Shown here in pieces: positions 1 to 10,670 of a DNA stretch of 64,000 bases (its first letter is position 1; every line of letters begins with the position of its first letter). A program made the translations under genes and the position numbers. Below the pieces are notes generated by a model. It was not told the DNA's origin, ran no database searches, and saw nothing but the letters and a program-made list of their open reading frames with translations. Where the stretch lies: contig MU832031.1 of assembly GCA_029204225.1 (NCBI GenBank), positions 26,694-90,693 of the forward strand, read 5' to 3'. The DNA comes from Diphasiastrum complanatum (taxonomy: Eukaryota > Streptophyta > Lycopodiopsida > Lycopodiales > Lycopodiaceae).

Positions 1-2
1 GT

Positions 3-476
3 CTCTCTACTAATAGGAAAGCAAGACTTGATGGTGTTCTTTACATTCCTTCACTTTCAAAGAATTTGCTAAGTGTTAGTCAAATGATAGAGAAAGGATA
101 CATGGTAAAGTTTGGTGGTGATGCTTGCTTCATTACAAAGGAAGAAATCTTGGTTGCTAGGGGCAATAAACAAGGTAGACTTTTCAAGCTTGATGCTTTT
201 GTTATGGCTAACAAAAAGGATGGAATGGAAAAGGAGATTGGTCTCAACTTTCCAAAGTTACCTTTTAGCATCAATAAGATTGGTGGATCTTATGCAAAGT
301 CTAACAAGCTTCCTTATGTTAGATCTAGGTCAAGATCTAATATGCTTCTTGGAGATGTTCATCTTTGTGCTAACTTGGCTAGTCTTGAGGATAATGATGG
401 TGTTTCAATGGTTCTTCATGGCAAGTGCAAGCATGCAAAAGGTAAGGAAAGAGCTAACTTCATCAATGGAGGATAA
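3..476 (+). pseudogene. Copia polyprotein fragment: protease/pre-integrase junction
   Basis: Open from the window edge to a TAA at 474-476. The segment LDGVLYIPSLSKNLLSVSQM and the following KGYMVKFGGDACFI match the region just before the integrase zinc finger of Ty1/Copia polyproteins, which normally precedes the H-x-R-x-GH part of the pre-integrase domain. Here the similarity ends after about residue 60, and the frame continues as sequence unlike any retroelement domain. No integrase core, RT or RNase H follows before the LTR at 2533, so this is the left edge of a rearranged or non-autonomous element whose 5' part lies outside the window. Confidence 0.7.
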
Positions 477-485
477 GGTTCTTCC

Positions 486-1787
486 TTGGAAAAGATTGTT
501 GCTAATGATTTCTTTGATCATATGGAAAAGGATGTTGCTAGGTGCATGCATGAAGGTGGTGGTTCTTCTACATTCTTTTGTTATGATTCCAAGAAAGTCA
601 TTTTTCCAGCAAGTGGAGTCACATGTCTTCATAAAGAGAGTAGATCAAATGGTTCTATCAAGAGACTTGGTGAGGGAGATAGTCACAACTCAAGGAGAAA
701 AGAAGTATGTGAAGAGTTCAAAGTAGGATGTACTTTGAATGATGTCACTGTGAATGATAGTGAGGGAACATCATTATCATATGAGTCATTACCTAAATCA
801 TTGAGTAGAAGTTCTTGTTTGAAAAAAGAGAGTACTTCAGTCATCCTTATGTTGAAGGTACTAATCATTTTTTTCATGGCTTCTAATGTTTTTGAGGTTT
901 CTACTTCTTATGATGCAATCATTAAGAGGGAGTCTTATGAAGGAAAGAGCAATGGAAGATTGGTTCTTGGGAAGATCCAAGGCATGGATCTCACATCTCT
1001 TCATCAACTCAAAGGATTCTATGATTATGAATTGATCACTCATGATCAAGATGGCAAAAGGTTGGTTGGAGAAGACTACATGGAGCAAATCGAGAGGCAA
1101 TTTCTTCAAGGCAAGGTAGATCTCATTGGTGAGCTTATTGAGGTTTGTTATGGACTCAAGATGGCTGGATTTATTAGTTTTGATACTCATCTTCACCTAC
1201 TCTACTTCATGTTGGATGGAAAGTTTGGAATCTATCTTTTGATTTATGATGGTGACATTGGTGACATTGTTTGCACTAACCTTTGTAAAAATTCGAGATC
1301 AAGCATTGATGAGTTCTTGTTGAATCTAGATCATATGTTTGAGAAGGAGTATTTCCAGAGGTTCACGTCTGAAGATATTCATATCTTTGATATCTTTGAT
1401 GATCAAGAGAAAGGTAAGCAAGTGGAAGCGACTCACTTTGATTTATTCACATGTTTTGAAGAATTTTCTTGTGTAGATGATGTTATGCAAGTGGATATTG
1501 GTTCTCATGTTTTTCATACTGGAAAATCAAGTAATGGATCTGGAAAGCAAAGTTTGTTCAATGACTTTGATGATCAAGAGGAAGATCAAGAGGTTGGTCT
1601 CAAAGAGCTTCAACGACACAAAAGGAAAGGTGGCAATTTGGAGCTAGTCAAGAGCATCAAAGGAAGGTTATTTGGCAAAGATGTTATGGATCTATTTTTG
1701 CAGCTTATTAAAGACTCAAGTAAGGTCAAAAGGAGCAGCAAGGAAGTGTTTTTCAAGTTTACTTTACTTGTTCTATCTCATGTTTGA
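486..1787 (+). CDS. Unrecognised 433-codon ORF inside a Copia-like element
   Basis: In the same frame as the preceding Copia fragment, separated from it by one TAA. I do not recognise it. It is acidic, with a hydrophobic stretch at about residues 120-137 (VILMLKVLIIFFMASNVF), and an internal repeat of the type D-I/D-FDDQE at roughly residues 300-305 and 360-365, each followed by a charged patch. It occupies the position of integrase/RT in the element, but I see no RT YVDD or integrase DDE motif. It may be an accessory ORF carried by a non-autonomous relative, captured sequence, or a chance ORF in U-rich sequence; its length argues against chance. Confidence 0.45.
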   Translation: MEKIVANDFFDHMEKDVARCMHEGGGSSTFFCYDSKKVIFPASGVTCLHKESRSNGSIKRLGEGDSHNSRRKEVCEEFKVGCTLNDVTVNDSEGTSLSYESLPKSLSRSSCLKKESTSVILMLKVLIIFFMASNVFEVSTSYDAIIKRESYEGKSNGRLVLGKIQGMDLTSLHQLKGFYDYELITHDQDGKRLVGEDYMEQIERQFLQGKVDLIGELIEVCYGLKMAGFISFDTHLHLLYFMLDGKFGIYLLIYDGDIGDIVCTNLCKNSRSSIDEFLLNLDHMFEKEYFQRFTSEDIHIFDIFDDQEKGKQVEATHFDLFTCFEEFSCVDDVMQVDIGSHVFHTGKSSNGSGKQSLFNDFDDQEEDQEVGLKELQRHKRKGGNLELVKSIKGRLFGKDVMDLFLQLIKDSSKVKRSSKEVFFKFTLLVLSHV

Positions 1788-2537
1788 GCTATTTCATGTG
1801 AATGTGTGCAAATTGTCAAGATATGGACAAACTAGCTACATTGTCTTGCAATATCTTATTGTTGGAGTTGTACTAGCATTCTTGGCTGGTTTTGCTGATG
1901 GAAATAAAGTTATTGGAGGTTCATTATGTCACTCATCCATGGCTAAGCTCTCAAGTGTTGAGCTACTTGGTGCCAATACTTGGAGATTGTCAATTTTTGG
2001 TGAATTCATGGTCATTTTCTTGTGTCAAGTAGATCTTGAAGATGGACTAGTGCAAACTACTTGGTTTATGGAGTCATGTGGTGCTAGATTGCATCATTTA
2101 TGTACTCACCTACTCATGGATTTCCAAGGTTTGATGGTTTCTTGTGGCAAGATGGAGATGGAGGCTCATTCATGGAGTTTTATGGTGGAGACATATCAAG
2201 AAAGGACAAAGTTGGAGGAGACAAGCAAGCAAATGGTCATCACTCACATTTATTGTTTGGTTGCTGTAATTTTATAGAGAGTTCAAAGTTTGAAACATGG
2301 AGGAATCATTTCATTCACATTCTATTTAGTTCTTTATGTTCTAGTTATATCTTGATGTGTAAAATTGATGTAAGAAATAGTGAAGCATCCAATTTGGACA
2401 CTATTCTCTATATCAATTATGAAAGATACTTCAGAACCTTAGAAAGGAGATCTATACTTAGGATGGAGATCATTCTAAAGTTGGATCAAAGTTCTATTAT
2501 CAAAACTATGCCAAAACTACTTGAAGAGGGAGTGTGA
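1672..2537 (+). pseudogene. Continuation of the unrecognised element ORF, frameshifted
   Basis: Two overlapping open stretches, 1672-2277 in one frame and 2100-2537 in the original frame, together carry coding potential from the 433-codon ORF to the polypurine tract. The first includes a strongly hydrophobic stretch (VLQYLIVGVVLAFLAGF). The second has an aromatic and glycine-rich start (FDGFLWQDGDGGSFMEFYGG) and stops exactly at the LTR boundary. The layout suggests one long decayed ORF with about two frameshifts. A downstream accessory ORF with membrane segments is known in some plant Copia lineages, but I see no sequence similarity that proves such an identity. Confidence 0.35.
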
Positions 2538-3184
2538 GAGATTTCAACTAGTTTAGTCTAGTTTAGTCACATTTTGGTAAATTGTCAATAAGAGGCCAAA
2601 ACTCATTTTAGACTTAGAGATAGACTTTTTGAAGTTATGTTAGTTTAAAATACATTCAATAAACACTTTTTAAAAGTGTGGGAAAGTTGGTAGTCGAGTT
2701 TGAGAGAGATTCAAATTTGAACTTTGGGTACATTGAATCTAGACCCAAAAATAGTAGGGTTTACATTTTGGAGGGAAAGCCAAGTGGCCAAATAGGGTTT
2801 GAAAACTCTATAAAAGGATGTAACTCGTGGAGAGACACATCTTCTCTCTTCTATATCTCATTTCATGCTTATACATGGTCCTCTTGGGTTCTACTATCCA
2901 TTGGTGCACTATCTTGGTGATTGCTTGCAATTCTATGTGTAGAATGATCTATATTTGTTATTTTTGGATCCACACATGTGAAATACAGTAGCTTGCTAGT
3001 TTTGTACGGACAGCAACAGTACATAATCACTTCATTCAAGTTTGATCAAGTTCTATTAATGTTTGCACCTCAAATTGTGTGTAGATGCTGATTTTTCTAC
3101 ATTGGTGAAATTGGTAGTGTATTTCTCTTTCTAACCAAAGATCATTCAAGTAGATTGGATCTTAAGGATCTGAAATCTTTCACA
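2533..3184 (+). repeat. LTR of the first Copia-like element (652 bp)
   Basis: Preceded by a polypurine tract (GAAGAGGGAG, 2523-2532). It begins TGTGAGAGATTTC and ends GAAATCTTTCACA, an inverted terminal match of 12/13. A TATA-like CTATAAAAGG lies at about 2808, with a pyrimidine-rich transcribed leader after it. It is the 3' LTR relative to the ORFs upstream. Confidence 0.7.
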
Positions 3185-3450
3185 CCTACCAAGTTAGGGT
3201 TGGAATCTTGGAGATCCCTCAACAATGCAAAAACTACCAAAAATAGCTCCTATTTTTTCTCTCTTGTATCTAAGCATAATTTGGACTCATTCCAAAGGTT
3301 CTAACACTTAGGTCTACTTGAGAACATCCTTATGAATGGAATCCTATGCTATTTGGCACGTGTGACAAGCCACATCATGACCATCTAACTATTTACAAGT
3401 CATATGACCAAAACTAGTGAAGCTAGAATTGTGAATTTTTAACACTCAAT

Positions 3451-4050
3451 GGCGCGGTATCTCGAAGCTCCCTCCTACATGCGCACCAATCCTTATTACT
3501 ATCGAGTAGCGAGGCAAGAACCGTTTCTTACCACCAAGGTCAAGAACTGAATCTTTTGGCCTAAGCTCACAGGCGTGGATACCGGCAACTTGGCTGAAGA
3601 CATGGTCACCAACTGCCAAGTATTCTACCATAAGCACCATGGCAATCCTGATCGCGACGTCAGATATTTTGGGGATAATTGCGGCCTGGTGGCATTTTTG
3701 ACAAAACTCAGAGGTTTTTAAGATCAAGGGTTACCCTCAATCGCCCTAGATATCAATAAACCATTGCGAACGCAAGACGACCATATCAACATTGCAAGGC
3801 TCTATTATCTCGCTGCACTCACTTTCGCCCTGCACGTTGATATGGTGAAGCTATGGAAAACCCATAACTTTCTCCAGGTTATGCTCCATTATTACAAACC
3901 CATGCCCTTCTTGAACAAATTACGGTGGCAAATGATGGAGGGCATCGACACGACAATCTACCACTCCCGATAGCAACAGTCTCGCCTCCAAGAAGCACAA
4001 AAGATCCAGGACGAAAAGGCGTCAATTGGTGTGGGACCGCCAATCCAATA
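3451..4050 (+). pseudogene. Coding-like, GC-richer fragment of unknown identity
   Basis: The plus-strand frame from ATG 3450 reads MARYLEAPSYMRTNPYYYRV, is interrupted by stops, then continues in shifted frames to about 3973 (HVDMVKLWKTHNFLQVML). Base composition and codon pattern contrast with the AT-rich flanks. It ends just before a purine tract (AGGAGGGAGA) and a probable LTR start, so it is most simply the decayed 3' end of an LTR retrotransposon ORF. I do not recognise a domain. Confidence 0.35.
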
Positions 4051-4063
4051 AGGAGGGAGATAA

Positions 4064-4822
4064 TGTTAGCAACTGTGCTAACACAGAGAAAATAAGAAAT
4101 AAAAAATAAAAATAAAACTCCGTGGCATGTGTTTTGTAAGACCACGTATGAGTATCTGTCAATAAACTTCAGCCATGGCATGTGTTTTGTAAGTCCATGA
4201 GTAGAAGCTTAAATAATAATAAAATAGCTTAAACTTAGATTTAGAACTTAGACTTAGAAAACTTAAGATTAGAAATATTTTATCTTAAGTTTTCCTAAGT
4301 TAAGAAATTTAAAGTTCTAAATCCTAAGTTAGAAGTTTTAGAAAGGCTAAAAACAGACTAGTCCCATAAGTTAGTAGACACTTATGGAAGACCCTCCTTG
4401 CCATAAAAGGAGAGGTATTTGCATTGTAAACAACACTTTTGAGATTAAGCTATCTTCCTCTCTATTTTGGAGAATTATCATTCTATTTCATTTGTGTTCC
4501 CCTTGGAAAGGTGCATAGCTCGAGGGAAGGTGCTCGGGCCTCCTCTTGTCTCCTTTTCATCGATTTTATTGTGGCATGTTCATTACTGCTTATTTGCTTA
4601 GTATTAGCTGCAATCTCATTTTATAACCCTTTGGGTGTTAATCTAGGATTTAGTTTAATCACCTTGCTAGTTGGGTAAGCCTTAGTAAGGTTTTTTTGTA
4701 TTTTGTCATCTTAGTTAGTTTCATTTCTATTTCGAGCACTAGTTGGGTAAGCCTTAGTGCTTCATTATTGTTTTATTTTTGCACTCCGTCTAAAACTTGG
4801 TAAAAAAACTTAGAGTTCTACA
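4064..4822 (+). repeat. Probable LTR with terminal hairpin
   Basis: Starts after the purine tract at 4051-4060 with TGTTAGCAACTGTGCTAACA, a perfect 8-bp palindrome with a 4-base loop, and may end at TTCTACA (4816-4822). A TATA-like CATAAAAGG lies near 4402. Internal direct repeats include GGCATGTGTTTTGTAAG (about 4124 and 4177) and TAGTTGGGTAAGCCTTAGT (about 4669 and 4741). The right boundary is uncertain because no standard primer site follows. Confidence 0.4.
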
Positions 4823-5850
4823 GTTGCAGCCTTGGACCCTTGCAATGCTGAGCTTTGACCACCACTTGCTGGGTGAGGAGCTCACTTTATTTTGCAGTTT
4901 CATGGTTGTCTTCATCTTTTTTTTTCTGCAGCTCTTTCTTTTGATCTATTACTTTTGGATCTCTTTGGGCTTCATAAGAGGGGATTCAACTTTCATTGCT
5001 CTAGAGAGTCTCTTTTGATCAAGATTGATCTGACTCATCTGTTTTTTTAGTTTTGTCCTTTCCTCCTCAACTTCTTTGCTTAATTTCTTATGTCTTCTAG
5101 CTGCTTCACCTACTTTTTAGACCTTCGTTTGGCTGATCATCCATTGTAGGTGGCAGTTAGTCTCCGCAAGACACTTGCAATATCTATCAGCTGCTTCGGT
5201 AAGACTATCAAAAATTGGAGATTTCTCAGAAGAACATTGAACTGACAATAAACAAACAGATGGAAGGTAGGGTGGAGGTGGTGACATCGGTAGATGGTGT
5301 GGACGATAGGCATGAGAATGAGTGCAGAAGTATGGCAAGAGACCGGTTGAAAGAGACTAATTTCCCAATGCTTGTGTTTCCCTTTTCTGAAGGATCTTCG
5401 TCGTGACTGGAATACTTCTTCTAATTGAGTCGCTTTGGATTGCCCATCTGTCTTCTTAGCCTTGTCGTTTCATATTTGACTTGTGACCTTGGCTGTCGAT
5501 CTTGCTGATGTTGTTGCTGGCAGTGTAACTGCTCTAGTGGATCCAAGCAGATCCACTCTCTCCCCCCCAAAAAAAAATCTGTTGGTGGAGATGCTATTAC
5601 CGGTAATTGTTCATGCTCGAGATTGGATCGGTGTGTTTAACACGTAGTTGAAACATGTTGAACATGCGACTGGACTAAAGATTGAACAAATTTTACCTAA
5701 ATTTGTGTCGATCTTGCTGTAGTTGTTTCGAAGACTAATATGGCAATGAGATGCAAGAATCAACTCTGATATGATCTATACTGCTGCGCAGATTTGGAAT
5801 ATGCTCAAAAAATCCAAAACTCTGTATAAGGTGAGTTGAATATTGAATGA
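4823..5850. other. No gene recognised
   Basis: AT-rich sequence with short fortuitous ORFs only. A CTCTGATATGATC-like remnant near 5764-5777 vaguely resembles an inverted initiator-Met primer site, but no LTR could be paired with it. Confidence 0.6.
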
Positions 5851-5859
5851 GGAATGACA

Positions 5860-7110
5860 AGTTATTCTTGAGATACACTACATGATGTCTCCTGTGCAAT
5901 GCCTATCCTTGATGAACCAAAAACAAATGTAGAAAAAGATATGCAATTAGAAGAAATTACAAAATCAAAAAATGATAAAAAATAAACAAGGAAGATACCA
6001 ATGTGACAGAGAGTGAAAGCCATAGAGCACTTGTCAAACAAGAAGTCATTCATCAACATGTATAATTCACTTAGACAATTTCATGTTTCTATTGATCTTT
6101 TAGAGTAATGAAAGAACTCTCATAAGCCCTTGTCAAAAAACAAGGCAAGAATAGTGACACTGAATCTACCATCGTTGATAGTAGATATTGTAAGATATAG
6201 CTTGAGATGCGGTGATGGTTGAGGTACCATGTCCTGAGGACCTCTCTGAGCAAGAGATTCAGAACCGAATCTCTATCTGGATTTCCAATTCCTAGATCTA
6301 TTGTGTATTGGCACATTGGAAATCTTATTAGCATGTGGAAAGACAAATAGATTTGAGGTTGCAGAAGGGGAGAAAAAATGTCAATTCTTTGTGGAGGTTG
6401 CTCGTGGTTGGACATTGTAGCAGATGACAGGATATCGGTTTTGCTTTCCTCCTACAAGGACTCATGTCATATTAGTGTCTTTTGCATTATGAGGCTAGTG
6501 AATTGCGCGGTAATATAGAAGTTTGCAAGAAACTTTTGCAAAAATCAATCATACAAAATAGGTGAAGAGAAACAAGGAAATAAACAATGTTACAGAGAGT
6601 GAAAACTGTATGGCACATGTCGAACAAAACTTGCATTCATCAACATTGATGATTTACCTTGACAGTTGCAATATTCCATTGTTTGTAGAGTAAGGAGATT
6701 TACTCTCACATGCCCTTGTCAAAACAAGTCAAGGTTGGTGACACTAAAATCTACCATCATTGATAGCAGATGTTGTAAGATATAGCTTGATTTGCAAGTA
6801 TGGTTGAGGTACTATGTCCTGAGTACCTTTCGGAACAAGAGATTCATAACCGAATCTCTATCTGAATTTCCGATTTCTAGATGTATTGTGTATTGGCACA
6901 TTGGAAATTTTATCAGCATGTGGAAAGACAAATAGATTTGAGGCTGTAGAAGGGGAGAAAAATTGTCAATTCTCTGTGGAGGTTGCCCTTGGTTGGACAT
7001 TGTAGCAAATGACGGAATATCGATTTCACTTTCTTTCGACAAGGACTCATTTCATATTAGTGTCTTTTTGCATTATGGAGTTGGTGTATTGTGCGGTAAT
7101 GTATTGCAAG
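5860..7110. repeat. Tandem duplication, unit about 585 bp, two diverged copies
   Basis: Landmarks recur at a constant offset of 585-587 bp: an ACAGAGAGTGAAA block (about 6005 and 6591), AAGAGATTCA.AACCGAATCTC (about 6252 and 6837), and GGACATTGTAGCA.ATGAC (about 6411 and 6996). The copies differ by many substitutions and small indels, so the duplication is old. No function recognised. Confidence 0.8.
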
Positions 7111-8428
7111 AAACTTCTCGATTGAGCAGCAGGTTGAGCGGTTGGGTGCTATAGTGCTCGTGTTGTGTTGTCATGATGATCCTATCGGGAGTCATAACTA
7201 ACATGTCAGGCAGGTAGGACCTTGGTGGGTTTTTTGGACAGTCTTTGAAACTGTGTTTTCTAACACAGTCGAGACACTCAGCATGGTACTTGGTCTTGAC
7301 TGGACAATCAACCATGAAGTGGCCAGTTTCACTATAGATGAAACATCTGGTGTGCAATGGCCCTTGTATAACTGCATAGCCATCTTGTATGGCTAGTGGT
7401 TCTGGACTTTCTGGTGGGTATTCATGATAAGTCAAGGAATGTCCGGTTGTTTTTCATATCGTTGGACTGTATGTGCTTGGATATGCTGATATGAAGGACA
7501 AGCATCAGTAAGATGCGTAGCCCGGCAGTGTGGGCACCATATTGGTTTTCGTCTATAAGGAACCTGTGCAGGGTTTGACTGACCATGCATACTGCTTTGG
7601 ATAGACTTCAGGGTAGCTTGAAACTCATTGGTGAGTTTCTCCATCCGTAGTTGGTGTTGCTTATTAAGCAACTCTAGTTGTGATTTCCAAAGCTGATCTC
7701 GGGTGTCCTCAATCGGCTTCGACTCATGGACAAGAGCACGTGGTGCTCGTCTTTCCCTGGATTCGTCAACCTCTGATCCCTCGTCTTCTTCTTTGATTGT
7801 GTCAGACATAGCTAACTATAGGCTCATATATTCATCATTGGATTTAAGCTCGCGTCTAATCCATCTTGGAAGGCTGACTAAGAACGAGATGATGAGCATC
7901 TGTTCTGAGGGCTATTCCTGTACTTGACTTTTGAGGCATTTGAAACGCTCGATATAGTCTCGTACACGTTTGTCTTTTGTCATCTTGATGTTACTCAATG
8001 TGACAAAAGGACTCTCGATCAAGCGAAAGGGCTTAAAAAGCTTGATAAAGGACTCTTTTCGAATTGACCAGTCTATCTTATCTTCAGGATCGAGGTTAAA
8101 AAAACCAATCACGTGTCTTAACGATCATGGTCATTGAAAACCGTTGGACCATAGCATTGGGAGATGTTTCGCCATACACATCACATGCATTCTCAAAGAT
8201 TTGCAAAAAACTTTGAGGGTCCAAACTACCATCAAACTTGGGTAGATCTAACTTGGGTGTACGCCTCTCATGATGAGCACTGTGGGTAGCTGAAACTCCA
8301 TTAAGATTGGTTCTAGCCTGTGAGGGTTCAGCACCATAAAAATGGGGTCGTGCATGTGAGGACTCAACTCTATCAGGTTCTTGTCCCTCGAATGGGTTTG
8401 TGGATGGCTCTTGGAGTTGGGACCGCAT
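7073..8428 (-). pseudogene. LTR-retrotransposon gag (Gypsy type), broken, copy A
   Basis: Read on the minus strand from 8428: a Ser/Pro-rich leader, then LDLPKFDGSLDPQSFLQIFE and the DWF / VRDYIERFKCLKSQ stretch typical of the retrotransposon gag domain, then a basic/coiled segment (QLELLNKQHQLRMEKL), then Cys-His clusters (WCPHCRATHLTDACP, and CFIYSETGHFMVDCPVK resembling a CX2CX4HX4C knuckle with its second Cys replaced). At least three frame breaks (near 8110, 7910 and 7435) destroy it. No protease or RT follows downstream on the minus strand (below 7073), so the element is truncated. Confidence 0.75.
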
Positions 8429-8429
8429 T

Positions 8430-8820
8430 CGGTAGAACCTATGACGTCGGATTTGTTCAGTTGTAGGGGATGTGATCTCGTATGGATAATCTTCTGGGAT
8501 TCCAGGATTTGTATACTGGTGTATGAGTTTCTAGTGTTTATGGTTCTTTTAGAGTTTTTGATGTTTTTGGAATATTCTGAGTTTTCTTTAGGAAGTCAAG
8601 GGAAAACTTAGTATGAAAAGAGCTTTCTATTGGTATGGGTTTTATTTTTTGAAATTTTTTTTTTTTCAGTCTCGAAGGTGTTGGGAAGATGGTGGTTTGG
8701 TCGAAATGGCAATCAGAGGTGTTGATCAAAAGTTATGGTCTGGTCAAGATGGGTGTTAATTGCTTCGGTCAAGATTTGACCTGATTGCTTTGGTTGAGAT
8801 CTGATCGAATCCCTTCGGTC
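8430..8820. other. No gene recognised
   Basis: AT-rich spacer between the gag start and the minisatellite. The last 60 bp contain degenerate repeat units (TTCGGTCGAGATTTG). Confidence 0.6.
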
Positions 8821-9352
8821 GAGATTTGAGCGAGCACTTCGGCTCTGGTCAAGATTTGAGCGTGCACTGCGGCTCCGGTCGAGATTTGAGCGGGGACTTT
8901 GGCTTTGGTTGAGATTTGAGCGGGGACTTCGGCTCCAGTCGAGATTTGAGCGAGCACTTTGGCTCCGGTTGAGATTTGAGAGAGCACTTTGGCTCCGGTC
9001 AAGATTTGAATGGGCACTTTGTCTCCGGTCGATATTTGAACGGGGACTTCAGCTCCGGTCGAGATTTGAACGAGCACTTCGACTCCGGTCGAGATTTCAA
9101 CGGGCACTTCGGCTCCGGTCTAGATTTCAGCGAGCACTTCTGCTCCGGTCAAGATTTCAGTGGGCACTTCTGCTCCAGTCGAGATTTCAGCGAGCGCTTC
9201 TGCTCCGGTTGAGATTTGAGTGAGCACTTCGGCTCCGGTCGAGATTTGAGCAGGCACTTTGGCTCCGGCCGAGATTTGAGTGGGCACTTCGGCTCTGGTT
9301 GAGATTTGAGCGAGCACTTCGGCTCCGGTCGAGATTTGAGCGGTGGGCTCTG
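8821..9352. repeat. 30-bp minisatellite, about 17-18 units
   Basis: Units have the form GAGATTTGAGCGAGCACTTC followed by GGCTCCGGTC, 30 bp each, aligned in register with the sequence lines from 8821. Variation is mostly C/T and G/A at fixed positions. Because 30 is divisible by 3, both strands stay open for long stretches and yield spurious 10-residue peptide repeats (minus strand: ISTGAEVPAQ-like). It lies between two copies of the same gag. Confidence 0.9.
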
Positions 9353-9840
9353 GTTGAGATGGGAGTCATGTGTCGGTCGAGATGGAAGCGATGGGCTCCG
9401 GTTGAGATGGGTCTGGAGCGTGAAGGTGAGGAAGGAGAGTCTGTCAAGAATTAGTCAGAGAGGCGTATGTGAGAGATGAATGAAGGAGGCTTGTCTGGCA
9501 GGATGGAGGCAAGGTGTTCGTTAGCATGGAGGGCTGTGGGGTGCATGTGTGAACCGTTGCAGGAGTTGAAACTCAAAACAAAAAATGCTGTCCTTTGAAG
9601 ACTGTTGAGAGTGAAGCTCTGTGACAGGTTTTATGCTCTTGATTGAAAATCAAAAATGGTGTAGAATACAAAGTATTACAAGGTGTGTAAAGACTCAGAT
9701 GTGTTGAATATTGGGATTGTGTTTGCAGGGATCTGAGCAATGACAGTGTGGCATCAGTCATTGAGAACTTGGTTGAATATTATATGTCTGAGTTCAAGTC
9801 ATAACGGTGCCAAATGTTTACAGATCCCCTGCTCCAGAAC
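9353..9840. other. No gene recognised
   Basis: Non-repetitive sequence between the minisatellite and the second gag copy; only fortuitous ORFs. Confidence 0.6.
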
Positions 9841-10670
9841 ACTCAGCGTAGTACCTGGTCTTGACTGGACAATCAACCATGAAGTGGCCGGTTTCACCAC
9901 AGATGAAACATCTGTTGTGGCCCTTGTATAACGGCATAGCCATCTTGTATGGCTAATAGTTCTGGACTTTCAGATGGATATTCATGATAAGTCAAGAAAT
10001 GTCCAGACTGTGATGGTTTCTCTTCATATCGTTGGACTATATGTGCTTGGATGTGCTGATATGAAGGACAAGCATCAGCAGAATGCGTACCCCCCGGCAG
10101 TGTGGGCACCATATTGGTTTTTGTCTATAAGGTACAGGGTGTGGGCAGGGTTTGGCTGACCAGGCATACTGCTCTGGATAGACTTCAGGGTAGCTTGAAA
10201 CTCATTGGTGAGTTTCTCCATCTGTAGTTGATGTTGCTTACTAAGCAACTCCAACTGGGATTTCCAAAGCTGATCCCGGGTGTCCTCGATCGGCTTTGAC
10301 TCATGGACAGGAGCACATGGTGCTCTCCTTTATCTGGATTCATCAACATCTGATCCTTCATCTTCTTCCTTGATGTCATTGGACATAGCTAATTTGAGGC
10401 TCATATATTCGTCATTGGATTTAAGCTCACATCTAATCCATCTTGGAAGCCGACTAAAAACCAGATGATGAGCATCTATTCGAAGGGTTGTTCTTGTACT
10501 TGACTTTTGAGGCCTTTGAAATGCTCGATATAGTTTCGTACACGATTATCTTTTGCCATCTTGATGTAACTCAATTTTGTGACAGGCAAAAAAGACAACA
10601 ATGCCCTACAAATGTTATAGGCGCCCTTATAGAAAAGCGAAGGTACCTTGTAAATCAGTTTTTTAGGCAT
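9841..10670 (-). pseudogene. LTR-retrotransposon gag, copy B (partial)
   Basis: Diverged copy of the gag at 7073-8112, same strand, at an offset of about 2.57-2.58 kb. Shared landmarks include the segment encoding HIQAHIVQRYE and DACPSYQ, the QLWKSQLELL-like helix, and the YIEHFKGLKSQVQEQ stretch near 10490-10560. The gag N-terminus is missing: similarity ends near 10570, where unrelated sequence begins. Several stops and frameshifts make it non-functional. Confidence 0.7.

Noticed and set aside
5755-5790. Possible inverted Copia primer site (ACTCTGATATGATC)
   Set aside because: Only a partial match to the initiator-Met site and no LTR boundary or gag nearby.
8909-9447. Long repeat-protein ORFs on both strands
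   Set aside because: They are by-products of a 30-bp minisatellite whose unit is a multiple of three and lacks stops.
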